Part shown: piece after piece, positions 18,285 to 27,814 of the stretch
Layout of the letters: every line of letters begins with the position of its first letter
Numbering within the stretch: position 1 is the first letter of the stretch
Source: Rhodopseudomonas palustris
GTDB taxonomy: Bacteria; Pseudomonadota; Alphaproteobacteria; Rhizobiales; Xanthobacteraceae
Direction: 5' to 3'
Length of the DNA: 64,000 nucleotides
NCBI RefSeq assembly: GCF_003031265.1
Contig: NZ_CP019966.1
Coordinates: 1,798,001 to 1,862,000 of the forward strand
Position numbers and translations under genes: made by a program
Notes under the pieces: model-generated
Told to the model about the DNA's origin: nothing
The model's database searches: none
What the model saw: the letters and a program-made list of their open reading frames with translations, nothing else

Positions 18285-19718
18285 TTACGACATCAGGCGC
18301 AGCACCTTCGACAGACGCGCGATCTTGGCGCCGTAAGGCGGATACAGATCGGCGAAGCGGTTGTAGGGCGAGCGATGGAAGATCGGCTTCATCTTGGTGA
18401 AGGTGTTGAAGCCCCATTCGCCGTGATACGCGCCGGTGCCGGACGCGCCGACGCCGCCCATCGGCTGGTTGGCTTGAGCGAAATGCACCAGGCAGTCGTT
18501 GATGGTGACGCCGCCCGAGACGGTCCGCTCCAGCACCTGGTCGCGCGCGGCTTCATCGGTGCCGAACCAATACAGCGCCAGCGGCCGGTCGCGGCCATTG
18601 ATGAAATCGATCGGCTCGGTCGGTTCGCTGTAGCCGAGGATCGGCAGCAGCGGACCGAAAATCTCCTCCTGCATGATCTTCATCTCGGGCGTGGCACCGA
18701 GCACGAGGGTCGGCGGGAATTTGCGTTTGCCGGCCCACGCCGCATCATCCGCGGCCGCCGGCTGCAGCAGCCGTGCGCCGCGGGCGGCGGCATCGTCGAC
18801 CAGGCTCTTCAGCCGCGCGTAGTGATGCTCGGCGATGATCGAGGTGTAGTCCGGATTGGCCGGGTCGGTGCCCCACATCTGCTGCATCGCGCCCCAGATC
18901 TTGCCGGCGAGGGCTTCGACCCGGTCCTGCGGCGCCAGCACGTAGTCGGGCGCGATGCAGGTCTGTCCGGCGTTCATCAGCTTGGCATAGGCGATCCGCG
19001 GCGCCACCTCGTCGAGATCGGCGGAGCGGTCGACGATAGTCGGCGATTTGCCGCCGAGTTCGAGCGTGACCGGGGTGAGGTTCTTGCCCGCCTCCGCCGC
19101 GACGATGCGGCCGACACGAGTCGAGCCGGTGAACATCAGATGATCGAACGGCAGCCGAGCGAACGCCTCGGCGACGCCGGGCTCGATCCCGGTCACCATC
19201 ATCTCGCTCGCGTCGAACTTGGCCGCGACAGTCTCCTGCAGCAGCGCGGCGAAGTGGGGCGACAGTTCGCTCGGCTTGATCATCACCCGGTTGCCGGCGG
19301 CGATCGCGCCGATGGCAGGCGCGACGGTGAGCTGCAGCGGATAGTTCCACGGCGCAATCACCCCGACCACGCCCAGCGGCTGCGGCAGCAGCCGGTTTTT
19401 GCCGGGCAGAAACTGAAGCTGGGTCGACACCTTGCGCGGCGCCATCCAGCGCCTCAGATGCCGCGAGGTGTGTTTGATGTCGCCGAGCAGGCTGAGCGTC
19501 TCGGCGATCAGAGTCTCGGTCGAGCTGCGGTGACCGAAATCGGCGGAGATCGCCTGCTCGAATCGTTTCTCGTTGTCCTTGATCAGCGCGCGCAGCCGCG
19601 CGAGCCGGTCCTGACGCTGCTCCAGCGTCGGCGGCGGCGCAGCGCGCGAAATGTCGAACATGCGATGAAAGCTGTCGTGGAGCGCATTGCCCCCGAAACC
19701 GCCGACCGGCTGGTCCAT
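18285..19718 (-). CDS. Coniferyl-aldehyde-type aldehyde dehydrogenase
   Basis: A 477-residue NAD(P)-dependent aldehyde dehydrogenase. It shows the cofactor-binding PWNYPLQL and FTGSTRVGR motifs, the general base Glu in LELGGKSP, the nucleophile Cys in NAGQTCIAPDY and EEIFGPLLP. The C-terminal half, with SGGVTINDCLVHF and GEWGFNTFTKMKPIF, is typical of the coniferyl aldehyde dehydrogenase branch. ATG 19718 has AGGGAG 6 bases upstream; an upstream in-frame start at 19802 has no such site. It is the first gene of a likely two-gene operon with the GMC oxidoreductase. Confidence 0.92.
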   Translation of the reverse strand: MDQPVGGFGGNALHDSFHRMFDISRAAPPPTLEQRQDRLARLRALIKDNEKRFEQAISADFGHRSSTETLIAETLSLLGDIKHTSRHLRRWMAPRKVSTQLQFLPGKNRLLPQPLGVVGVIAPWNYPLQLTVAPAIGAIAAGNRVMIKPSELSPHFAALLQETVAAKFDASEMMVTGIEPGVAEAFARLPFDHLMFTGSTRVGRIVAAEAGKNLTPVTLELGGKSPTIVDRSADLDEVAPRIAYAKLMNAGQTCIAPDYVLAPQDRVEALAGKIWGAMQQMWGTDPANPDYTSIIAEHHYARLKSLVDDAAARGARLLQPAAADDAAWAGKRKFPPTLVLGATPEMKIMQEEIFGPLLPILGYSEPTEPIDFINGRDRPLALYWFGTDEAARDQVLERTVSGGVTINDCLVHFAQANQPMGGVGASGTGAYHGEWGFNTFTKMKPIFHRSPYNRFADLYPPYGAKIARLSKVLRLMS

Positions 19719-20006
19719 CTTTCGCTCCCTGCGATGCCCAATTGGTTCGTTACGGGCTGATTTTGCCAAATTCTCGCAGGGGAAGAGGATTCCGGCAACC
19801 ACACCTGGTTCCGTTCGTCATATAATCTTGAAAATCTTCTCCCAAATCCGCCCTTGGGGCTTTGCAAATCCCCCCGGTGTTGGTAGACACCCCTCGCGCC
19901 CCGGGCATTCGCCCCGGGCACCTTCTCAGGAAGCCTCCGGGAGGATCGATCAGCGCCTTTGGGCGTTGATGATCATCGGTTTTCTGAAAGCCGCGCAAAG
20001 GTTTAA

Positions 20007-20083
<77 letters not shown>

Positions 20084-20110
20084 AATCTCGATCGTCAGAT
20101 CAGTGATTAA

Positions 20111-20132
20111 GCCCGCCTTTGGCGGGCTTTTT
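20111..20132 (+). terminator. Intrinsic terminator of the initiator tRNA
   Basis: GCCCGCC-TTT-GGCGGGC followed by TTTTT: a perfect 7-base stem with a T run, 27 bases after the tRNA. Confidence 0.9.
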
Positions 20133-20319
20133 CATGTCTTGCGGGCTTACCATCCCCTAATAGGCTGCTAGCACCGCTTTCTTGGTGCTTCCTATATTCC
20201 AGGCTGCGGTTCCCCCTTGTTGATATATTGGTAGTACGATGATAGTCTTTCGCCAATGGGTTGCGGTCTCGGGCGATCATATATACCGTTAGATTTGCAC
20301 AAACGCTGGGGAGCGGGGC

Positions 20320-22575
20320 ATGCTAACGGAAGTCCGGATCGCGGGAGAGGCAAGCTATCCCGCGTCGGGTCAGCAGTTGCTGGATTGCCGGAGGATCAAT
20401 TTCATTTTCGGCGCAAATGGATCGGGCAAAACAACTATTTCCCGCGTGATTGGTGATCCCTCCCGATATCCTTCCTGCAATCTGACATGGGAAAACGGTA
20501 GGGCGCTGGATGCCCTTGTCTACAATTCCGATTTTGCCGGCAAAAATTTCGCTTCCACCATGCCCGGCATCTTCACGCTCGGCGTCGAGTCGAAGGAAAC
20601 TCTAGAAGCGCTTGAAAAGCTGAAGGGTGAAGAAACCGACTATCTCAACACTCTCGATTCCTTGTTGATCACATTGCAGGGGAGCGACGGTAACGGCGGA
20701 AAGAAAGCCGATGCTAAGGTTCTTCGCGGCGACGTTGAGGCAAATTGCTGGAAGATTAAGCAAGCGCATGACGAGTATTTTCAAGCCGCTTTTGCGGGGC
20801 TCCGCAATTCAAAGACGGCATTCTGCGATAGAGTGCTATCGGAATATGCCTCGAACACGTCCGATCTGAAGGCGCTTGACGAGTTGAAGACGAAGGCGGC
20901 CACCATTTTTGCCGCTGGGCTGGAGCGCCACAACGTCTTCTCTGTTCCCGATTTCAGCGAGCTCCTGACCCTGGAAACGGCGCCTATCCTTTCGAGGAAC
21001 GTGGTTGGAAAAGAGAACGTTGATATCGGTGCACTTGTCCGGCGGCTCGGCAATAGCGACTGGGTAAGAGACGGTCGTGGTTTTTGGGATCAGAGCAGGC
21101 CCGTGTGTCCGTTCTGTCAGCAACAGGTGAAGGCCGATCTCACTAAGAGCCTGAACGAATTCTTCGACGAAGCCTACCTAATCGACATAGCCGAAATCGA
21201 CCGGCTCCTTCGTAGCTATCGAAGTCTGTCAGAGAACCTGTCAGGGCAGGTTGATGCCATTCTTTCTCGTGCCAGCACGTTTATCAATAATGACGGCCTG
21301 AAGCTTGAGGCCGAGCGCCTGTCAGCTCACACAAGCGCAAATATTCTCGCCCTTGAGAGGAAACGGCGGGAGCCGAGCGCTGTCGTAAAGCTTGATCCGA
21401 TGAGTGAGATTGCCAGCGCAATTCGGACTATTGTGGAAGTCGCAAACGTAGCAATTTCCGATCACAATTCACTTGTTGAGAACGTCACGGCAGAGAGGCA
21501 GCTCCTTATCGGGCAAATATGGAGGCGCCTGATCGAAGATCAAAAGGACATGCTCGACCGACACGCGAAGGGGAAGAGTGATCTAGACAAGGCGATCAGC
21601 GGACTTCAGAACGGCATTCAGAAGAAGCGCGAGGCTCTTCTTAACGTTCAGGCCAGAATCGCTGAACTCGAAAGGACCATCACGAGCGTTCAGCCGACGG
21701 TCACCGAGATCAACGCCATTCTGCAGTCCTTCGGTTTTGTCAACTTCAGGCTACAAACGGCCGGGGAGAAGGGACAATTTTATCAAATTGTTCGAAACGA
21801 CGGCACCGATGCGGCGCCGACGCTCAGTGAGGGCGAAAAGGGGTTTATTACCTTCCTCTATTTCTACCACCTCATCCGCGGAAGCATGACAACAAGCGGG
21901 ATCAGCGCGGATCGCATAGTGGTGATCGACGATCCGGTCTCCAGTCTCGATAGCGATGTACTGTTCATCGTTAGCACGCTCATCAAGCGTGTGCTTGAGT
22001 TGGCATGTGATGGGTATGACAATATCAAGCAAGTGTATGTCCTTACCCACAATATCTATTTCCACAAGGAGGTTTCGTTTGATCCAAAGCGCGGGCAGGA
22101 GTGTCGCGCTCATGAGGCGTTCTGGATCGTTCGAAAGGTGAATGGGGAGTCCCGCATTACCCGCTATCAACACAATCCGATCAAGACGTCTTACGAGCTT
22201 CTCTGGGCCGAGGTGCAAAATCCGGATCGATCACGTTTGACCATCCAGAATACATTGCGGCGGATCGTCGAAAACTACTTCAAGATTCTTGGGAATATGG
22301 ACAAAGACGAAATCATTGAGATGTTTGAAGGTCGAGATAAGCAGATTTGTGGATCGCTTTTCTCCTGGGTCAACGATGGTTCGCATGCGGTTCACGACGA
22401 TTTGTATATCTCTGCTGATGATAGGGCGATGGATAGCTATTTGCGCGTGTTCAAGGAGATTTTCGAGAAGTCACATCATATCGGCCATTACAACATGATG
22501 ATGGGGATTCCGCCGGTCGAGCCGGGTGCCGTCGTTGCGGTTCCGCCAGCACCGGCAATAATGGCGGCAAATTAG
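20320..22575 (+). CDS. RloC/PrrC-like ATPase, candidate anticodon nuclease
   Basis: A 751-residue SMC/ABC-like ATPase of the AAA_13 type. Walker A is GANGSGKT (31-38), followed by the VYNSDF and GIFTLG segments common to PrrC and RloC proteins. A CPFC pair (263-266) lies near the start of a long helical/coiled-coil insert, as in the zinc hook of RloC. The ABC signature is LSEGEK (502-507), Walker B is IVVIDD (533-538), and the switch His is in LTHN. In the C-terminus, R647-xxx-E651 and H689 (in NDGSH) match the Arg-Glu-His pattern of the PrrC anticodon-nuclease site. The family cleaves tRNA on phage infection or DNA damage. No restriction-modification genes flank it. The gene is lower in GC than its surroundings and follows a tRNA gene, suggesting transfer. 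Nuclease activity is inferred. Confidence 0.75.
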   Translation: MLTEVRIAGEASYPASGQQLLDCRRINFIFGANGSGKTTISRVIGDPSRYPSCNLTWENGRALDALVYNSDFAGKNFASTMPGIFTLGVESKETLEALEKLKGEETDYLNTLDSLLITLQGSDGNGGKKADAKVLRGDVEANCWKIKQAHDEYFQAAFAGLRNSKTAFCDRVLSEYASNTSDLKALDELKTKAATIFAAGLERHNVFSVPDFSELLTLETAPILSRNVVGKENVDIGALVRRLGNSDWVRDGRGFWDQSRPVCPFCQQQVKADLTKSLNEFFDEAYLIDIAEIDRLLRSYRSLSENLSGQVDAILSRASTFINNDGLKLEAERLSAHTSANILALERKRREPSAVVKLDPMSEIASAIRTIVEVANVAISDHNSLVENVTAERQLLIGQIWRRLIEDQKDMLDRHAKGKSDLDKAISGLQNGIQKKREALLNVQARIAELERTITSVQPTVTEINAILQSFGFVNFRLQTAGEKGQFYQIVRNDGTDAAPTLSEGEKGFITFLYFYHLIRGSMTTSGISADRIVVIDDPVSSLDSDVLFIVSTLIKRVLELACDGYDNIKQVYVLTHNIYFHKEVSFDPKRGQECRAHEAFWIVRKVNGESRITRYQHNPIKTSYELLWAEVQNPDRSRLTIQNTLRRIVENYFKILGNMDKDEIIEMFEGRDKQICGSLFSWVNDGSHAVHDDLYISADDRAMDSYLRVFKEIFEKSHHIGHYNMMMGIPPVEPGAVVAVPPAPAIMAAN

Positions 22576-22646
22576 TTCGACTGCAGATCTGGTGAGCTTC
22601 AAATCTGTCGCGGCGGCAGACCGTCCACCAGATTGCATCTCACGTC

Positions 22647-22661
22647 TCTCCGCGCAACCAA
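22647..22661 (+). repeat. Imperfect copy of the tRNA 3' end (att-like)
   Basis: The 15 bases at 22647-22661 match 13 of 15 bases at 20070-20084, which is the end of the initiator tRNA including CCA. The last nine bases, CGCAACCAA, are identical. The two copies bracket the low-GC RloC-like gene. No integrase is present, so an attachment-site remnant is only a hypothesis. Confidence 0.4.
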
Positions 22662-22769
22662 GCCAGTCGTAGCCTATGATTTGTCGCCTTCCGGCTTGAT
22701 CCTCCCGCGCCCGATCTGATCTAACGGATGCGACCTCAGCGGCCAGCGGGCGATACGCTTGCACCGCTG

Positions 22770-22925
22770 ATGGTGAACCGGACATCGAACGTGAAATCGC
22801 TCGGCATCATCTTTCTGTTGGCTTTGGCTGTGTTCGCCTATGGCCTGTATTCGGACATCACGCTGACGCGCTGTGCGCGCGGGACGATCACGGCTGCGCT
22901 CGGCCTGTGTTCGGGCAGCGACTGA
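22770..22925 (+). CDS. Small single-pass membrane protein
   Basis: A 51-residue hypothetical protein with one hydrophobic segment (LGIIFLLALAVFAYGLY, residues ~11-27) and two cysteines after it. ATG 22770 is assumed; the frame also stays open upstream to 22728. Codon use is like the chromosome. It lies between the RloC-like gene and the DUF3095 gene on the same strand. No family is recognised, and the short length leaves real doubt. Confidence 0.4.
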   Translation: MVNRTSNVKSLGIIFLLALAVFAYGLYSDITLTRCARGTITAALGLCSGSD

Positions 22926-22996
22926 CCTCGGCCGTTCGCAATCGATCGGGTTTGCGGACGTAACTCATCGGCATCAATCGAGGAGGGGCGGGCGGC

Positions 22997-24160
22997 ATGA
23001 GCGCGGGCGATAGCGGCGGATTCTACCAGAGTGTCGCGGTGTTTCGCGGCTTCCGCAGCCTGATGAATCCCGCCCTCTACGCGCCGCTGCCGGACGATTG
23101 GACCGCCGGCGTCGCCGACATTGTCGATTCCACCCGCGCGATCGCCGAGCAGCGCTACAAGTCGGTCAACATGGCTGGCGCGGCGGTGATTGCCGCGGTG
23201 ACCAATGCGCTTCAAGAGCGCGAATTCCCGTTCGTGTTCGGCGGCGATGGCGCCGGCTTTGCGGTGGCACCGGCTGATTTGGCCGCCGCCCGCGATGCGC
23301 TGGCCGCGACCGCTGCCTGGGTGCGCGACGAACTCGGCCTGACGATGCGGATCGCACTGGTGCCGGTCGCGGCGATCCGCGCCAAGGGGCTCGAGGTTCG
23401 CGTCGCCCGTTTCGCGCCATCGCCGCACGTCAGCTACGCGATGTTCGCCGGCGGCGGTCTCGGCTGGGCCGATGCGGCGATGAAGCGCGGTGAATTTTCG
23501 ATTCCGGCGGCGGCGCCCGGCACCGCGCCGGACCTCTCCGGCCTGTCGTGCCGGTTCGAACAAATGCCGGCCCGGCGCGGCGTGATCCTGTCGGTGCTGA
23601 TCGTGCCGACGGCGCAGACCGATGGGGCGGCGTATCGTAGCCTGATCGAAGATATCGTGACGATGGTCGAGCGCAGCCCGGAGGCGGGCAGGCCGGTGCC
23701 CCACGAAGGACCGGGATTGCGCTGGCCGCCGCAGGGCCTCGATCTCGAAGCGCACGCCGAACGCGGCGTACCGCTGACGCTGCGCCGCGCCGGCCTGCTG
23801 ATCCGGACTCTGTTCAGCTACTTGATCATCCGCTTCGGCATCACCGTGCGCGGCTTCGTGCCGCGGCGCTATCTGTCCGAGCTGGTCGAGAATTCAGACT
23901 TCCGTAAATACGACGACGGACTGCGCATGGTGGTCGACTGCGCGCCGGAGCTCGCCGACGCGTTGGAGCAGAAGCTCGCCACGGCGGCTGCTGCGGGCGT
24001 CGCGCGTTACGGCGTATCGCGGCAGCAGTCGGCGATGGTGACGTGTTTTACGCCGTCGGTAGCGCGTAGCGACCATGTGCACTTCATCGACGGCGCGGGC
24101 GGCGGCTATGCGTCCGCCGCGCTGGCTTTGAAGGCGATGCCCGACAGGGCGATCGTTTAG
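22997..24160 (+). CDS. DUF3095 family protein (cyclase-homology-like)
   Basis: A 387-residue cytosolic protein of the DUF3095 family. Visible family marks are the VADIVDSTRAIAEQRYKSVNMAGAA-like start (DIxDSTxxI resembles the metal site of class III nucleotidyl cyclases), FPFVFGGDGAGFAV, and the C-terminal DGLRMVVDC segment and FVGGAGGGYA-like end. The nucleotidyl-cyclase resemblance is a family-level observation; product and substrate are unknown. GAGGAGGGG at 22980-22988 supports ATG 22997. Its stop overlaps the stop of the convergent DUF2147 gene by four bases. Confidence 0.8.
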   Translation: MSAGDSGGFYQSVAVFRGFRSLMNPALYAPLPDDWTAGVADIVDSTRAIAEQRYKSVNMAGAAVIAAVTNALQEREFPFVFGGDGAGFAVAPADLAAARDALAATAAWVRDELGLTMRIALVPVAAIRAKGLEVRVARFAPSPHVSYAMFAGGGLGWADAAMKRGEFSIPAAAPGTAPDLSGLSCRFEQMPARRGVILSVLIVPTAQTDGAAYRSLIEDIVTMVERSPEAGRPVPHEGPGLRWPPQGLDLEAHAERGVPLTLRRAGLLIRTLFSYLIIRFGITVRGFVPRRYLSELVENSDFRKYDDGLRMVVDCAPELADALEQKLATAAAAGVARYGVSRQQSAMVTCFTPSVARSDHVHFIDGAGGGYASAALALKAMPDRAIV

Positions 24161-24600
24161 CGCGTCAGCGTCCAGGTTTCGCCGCCGCACAGAGTGCCGA
24201 CGCAGCCCTCGACCCGCAGGCTATTCGGGCCGGTGTGCGAGATGCTGCTCTCGTAAGTCTTGCCGTCGTCGGCGTTGTAGATGTGGCCGCTCCATTTGCC
24301 CTGCGACACCGGGCGCATGTCGCCGAAGATCTGCAGGCCGATGATCGGTCGCGATGCGAGTTGCGGATCGGCGTTCTTGTCGTCGACCTGGGGTTTGCCG
24401 GTATTCGGATCGATCGGCGTTTTCAGCCAGACGATGCTCCCGCATAGCGCGTTGCCGCAGCTCTTGATCCGGACCTTGGCGTCGCCCGCCTGAGTCAACC
24501 AGGTGCCCTGCGGCCCGGCTGATTGGGCGATCGCCCCCGCGGGCGACAGCGACACCAGGGCAACCAGGGCAGCAGCGACGAAACCGGACCGAACGGCCAT
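24157..24600 (-). CDS. Exported DUF2147 protein
   Basis: A 147-residue secreted protein. A Sec signal peptide is clear (residues 1-26, LVALVSLSPAGAIAQS), followed by the DUF2147 domain: GTWLTQAGDAKVRIKSC, CGSIVWLK, IYNADDGKTYESSI and LRVEGCVGTLCGGETWTL. Four cysteines in the mature part could form disulfides. GGAGG lies 6 bases upstream of ATG 24600; a longer frame reaches 24642 without a ribosome site. The biochemical role of the family is not known. Confidence 0.85.
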   Translation of the reverse strand: MAVRSGFVAAALVALVSLSPAGAIAQSAGPQGTWLTQAGDAKVRIKSCGNALCGSIVWLKTPIDPNTGKPQVDDKNADPQLASRPIIGLQIFGDMRPVSQGKWSGHIYNADDGKTYESSISHTGPNSLRVEGCVGTLCGGETWTLTR

Positions 24601-24731
24601 TCCATACCTCCAAACGATACTCGCGGGAGCCGCGAACAGCATTCAGAAGCAGTGCGGCGGGCGGTTGGATAGCAGAGCGTCCGATTCGTGCAATCGTGTG
24701 ACCCTTGCTGCACGCTGGGGATAATTCCGAT

Positions 24732-26105
24732 TCATTTGACCCAGCGTGTCAGGTAGATCGCGGCGGCGCTGCCGAGGCCGTACACCACCATCGCCAGCGC
24801 CACCATCGCGAACATCGCCGATGCCGGCGCCCCAAAGGCGACCAGCGCCCATCCGCCGAGGGCCACCAGCACCAGTCTCCCCGTCGCGGCGAGCACCGGT
24901 CCGCCAACCTTGGCGGCGCCCTGGCTGGCGAAATACAGCGTCACGCCGAGACCGAAGAAGCCGAAGCCCGGGCCGGCGAAGCGGAAGTAGGTATGCGCAG
25001 CGTCTGTGACGGCCGGGTCTGCGGTGAACAGTGACACCCAGAGCGCCGGCCAGATCGCCAGCACGACGCCGACCAGTCCGACGATCAGGGCGGATACGAC
25101 TCCGGCAGTCCACGCCACCCGCCGCGCGCGGGCGATATCACCGGCGCCGATCGCCATCCCGACCATCGGGATCGAGGCGACACCGACCGCGAACGCGATC
25201 GGGATCAGAAGGAATTCCAACCGCGAGCCGATGCCATAGCCGGCTAGCGTGGTGGTGCCGTAGCTGGCCAGCACCTTGGTAAAGATCAGGATCGTCAGGA
25301 CCGACTGCAGCGGCGCGAGACAGGCGAGCGCGCCGACCTTCAGGATGTCGACGAAGATCGGACGTTGGAAGCTGAATGTCCGCAGTTGCAGCCGCAGCCG
25401 GCTGCGGCCGCTGGCGAGATAGATCAGCAGGAACAGCGCGCCGATCGTGAAAGCGATCGCTTGGCCGGAGGCGACGCCAGGCATGCCGAGCCGCGGCATT
25501 CCGAACAGGCCGAGGCCGAGCGCGCCGCCGATCACCACCTGCAAAGCCGCGACGCCCAGCAGGGCGCCCGCCGGCAGGACCATGTCGCCGGTGCCACGCA
25601 GGATCGATGCGAGCGTGTTCACCAGCCAGATCGATACGGCGCCTGAGAACAGAACGACCGAGTAGCTGCAGGCCTGCTCCAGCACCTCGCCGCGGCCGCC
25701 GAGCAGCGCGAACAGCGATCGGCCGAATAGCTGCATCACCAGCGTGAACAACAGTCCGCCGCCGATCCCGATCAGGATCGCGTGGAGCGCCAGAACGCCG
25801 GCCCGGTGTGTATCACCGGCACCGAGGGCGCGGCTGATCGCTGATGAGACGCCGCCGCCCATGGCGCCGGCCGACATCATCTGCGTCAGCATCGCGAACG
25901 GAAACACCAGAGCGATCGCCGCCAGAGGTTCGGTGCCGAGCCGGCCGATATAAGACGTCTCGGCCACCGCCACCAAGGCTGTGCCGAGCATCGCGATGGT
26001 GTTGGGGATCGCCAGCCGCACCAGTGTCGGCAGGATCGGGGCGGTCAGCAGCCGGTTCGGTGGCGGAGCGGACAGTGGCGTGTCGGCGGGTGCCTCGATG
26101 GTCAT
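24732..26105 (-). CDS. MATE-family multidrug/cation antiporter
   Basis: A 457-residue inner-membrane transporter with about twelve membrane segments arranged as two related six-helix halves. The first half begins with LVRLAIPNTIAMLGTALVAVAETSYIGRLG and contains ISRALGAGD; the second half has LAGYGIGSRLEFLLIPIAFAVGVASIPMVG. These are typical of NorM/DinF-like MATE exporters that use H+ or Na+ gradients to export cationic compounds. A perfect inverted repeat sits 44 bases upstream of the start, a likely operator. It is divergent from an MFS gene at 26379. Confidence 0.92.
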   Translation of the reverse strand: MTIEAPADTPLSAPPPNRLLTAPILPTLVRLAIPNTIAMLGTALVAVAETSYIGRLGTEPLAAIALVFPFAMLTQMMSAGAMGGGVSSAISRALGAGDTHRAGVLALHAILIGIGGGLLFTLVMQLFGRSLFALLGGRGEVLEQACSYSVVLFSGAVSIWLVNTLASILRGTGDMVLPAGALLGVAALQVVIGGALGLGLFGMPRLGMPGVASGQAIAFTIGALFLLIYLASGRSRLRLQLRTFSFQRPIFVDILKVGALACLAPLQSVLTILIFTKVLASYGTTTLAGYGIGSRLEFLLIPIAFAVGVASIPMVGMAIGAGDIARARRVAWTAGVVSALIVGLVGVVLAIWPALWVSLFTADPAVTDAAHTYFRFAGPGFGFFGLGVTLYFASQGAAKVGGPVLAATGRLVLVALGGWALVAFGAPASAMFAMVALAMVVYGLGSAAAIYLTRWVK

Positions 26106-26148
26106 GCGGTCGCTCCCCGGATGCCGCCTCGCGATTGACGGCGGTCTT

Positions 26149-26170
26149 TTGTATGATGATTAACATACAA
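26149..26170 (-). promoter_or_regulatory. Candidate operator upstream of the MATE gene
   Basis: TTGTATG (26149-26155) and CATACAA (26164-26170) form perfect 7-base arms with an 8-base AT-rich spacer. The position, 44 to 65 bases upstream of the MATE start, fits a repressor site over the promoter. The shape fits MarR or TetR operators. No regulator gene is adjacent. Confidence 0.5.
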
Positions 26171-26378
26171 TAAGCGCAAGGCTCTGTCCGGCACAAGCGG
26201 CGGGGCATTGCAGGATACGCGGGCGCGACGGCGTTTCGCGCAGGGCTCTGAGGCGGCCGGCCACGCCGCGGCATCCCTGCATTGGGCGCAGAACCAGAAT
26301 ACCGCTGGGATGGATGGTCAAATCTCCCAAACCAGGGCATGAAGAGGGATAAATATTCTCCGGGAGAGGAAACCGCCT

Positions 26379-27614
26379 ATGAAGGCAGCTCAGCTCAGCG
26401 CGTTTCAGCGCTGGTCGATCCTGATCGGCGCGTCGGTGCTGCTCAGCCTGGCCATGGGCATGCGTCAGAGCTTCGGGCTGTTTCAGCCCTCGGTGATCCG
26501 CGACGTCGGCATCACCAGCGCCGACTTCTCCTTCGCGACAGCACTGCAGAACATCATCTGGGGCGTCACGCAGCCGATGGTGGGACTGATCGCCGATCGT
26601 TACGGCACCCGCTGGGTGATGGTTGGCGGCGTCGTGGTCTATTCGGCTGGTCTTGTCCTCATGATGGTCGCGGATTCGGCCTTGATGTTCACGCTCGGCT
26701 GCGGCGTCTGCGTCGGCATTGCGCTGTCCTGTACCGCCTCCAGCATGACCATGACGGTGACCTCGCGCACGGTGTCGCCGGCCAAGCGCAGCGTCGCGAT
26801 GGGGGCGGTCTCGGCTGCCGGGTCACTCGGCCTGGTACTGGCTTCGCCGCTGGCGCAGACGCTGATCTCGACCGCCGGCTGGCAGATGGCGCTGATCGGC
26901 TTCCTTGGCCTCGCCGCGGCGATGCTGCCGTCGGCGCTGTTCGCCGGCCGTGCCGACAAGCTCGACATCGACAAGTCGGACGACGTGCAGCAGTCGGCCG
27001 GCGAGGTGGTGCAGACCGCGCTCGGCCATTCCGGCTTCCTGGTGATGGCGATCGCGTTCTTCGTCTGCGGTCTGCAGCTCGTGTTCATCACCACGCATCT
27101 GCCGAACTATCTGGCGATCTGCGGCCTCGATCCGTCGCTCGGCGCTTCGGCGCTGGCGGTGATCGGGCTGTTCAACGTGTTCGGCTCGTATGCGTTCGGC
27201 TGGCTCGGCGGCCGGTTTCCGAAGCAGTATTTGCTCGGTGGCATCTACATCGTGCGATCGCTGACGGTGGCGGCATATTTCTATTTCCCGGCTTCAGCGA
27301 CCTCGACGATCGTGTTCGCCGCGATCATGGGATCGTTGTGGCTTGGGGTGATTCCGCTGGTGAACGGCCTCGTCGCCCAGCTGTTCGGGCTGCGCTACAT
27401 GGCGACGCTGACCGGCATCGCCTTCCTCAGCCACCAGGTCGGCTCGTTCCTCGGTGCCTGGGGCGGCGGCGTGATCTACGACCATCTCGGCAGCTATGAT
27501 CGTGCCTGGCAGGCCGCGGTGCTCATCGGCCTGATCGCCGGTTGTGCCCAGATGCTGATGAACGTCCGGCCGCCGCGCCGGCGGGACGAATTGGCGGTCC
27601 CTGCAACCGCCTGA
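26379..27614 (+). CDS. MFS transporter
   Basis: A 411-residue major facilitator protein with about twelve membrane segments. The first half shows QSFGLFQPSVI, then GLIADRYGTRWVM, the typical loop 2-3 motif; the second half has YAFGWLGGRFPKQYL, its repeat. The pattern is closest to the oxalate/formate and monocarboxylate group of MFS carriers, so an organic acid substrate is plausible but not established. GGGAGAGGA upstream supports ATG 26379. It is divergent from the MATE gene and stands alone. Confidence 0.9.
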   Translation: MKAAQLSAFQRWSILIGASVLLSLAMGMRQSFGLFQPSVIRDVGITSADFSFATALQNIIWGVTQPMVGLIADRYGTRWVMVGGVVVYSAGLVLMMVADSALMFTLGCGVCVGIALSCTASSMTMTVTSRTVSPAKRSVAMGAVSAAGSLGLVLASPLAQTLISTAGWQMALIGFLGLAAAMLPSALFAGRADKLDIDKSDDVQQSAGEVVQTALGHSGFLVMAIAFFVCGLQLVFITTHLPNYLAICGLDPSLGASALAVIGLFNVFGSYAFGWLGGRFPKQYLLGGIYIVRSLTVAAYFYFPASATSTIVFAAIMGSLWLGVIPLVNGLVAQLFGLRYMATLTGIAFLSHQVGSFLGAWGGGVIYDHLGSYDRAWQAAVLIGLIAGCAQMLMNVRPPRRRDELAVPATA

Positions 27615-27753
27615 TCGGACCGGAAGGGGGCTGCCGAGCCTCGATGGTACGATCGGGTGCTAACGGTAAGGTATTCAGGTTGCAGCGGTATTCGCTTCGG
27701 CCAGACCGCCGAGACATGCTGTTGCAAGTTAGAATAGATATTGGGTCCCGCCG

Positions 27754-27776
27754 GGGAACCTTTTATAAGGGTTCCC
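27754..27776 (+). promoter_or_regulatory. Inverted repeat upstream of sodB
   Basis: GGGAACC (27754-27760) and GGTTCCC (27770-27776) are perfect arms around the AT-rich TTTTATAAG. It ends 38 bases before the sodB start. It could be an operator over the promoter or a leader hairpin in the sodB mRNA. Confidence 0.4.
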
Positions 27777-27814
27777 GTTAAAGACGACGTCTCCCACCAC
27801 CGTGGAAATGCATC

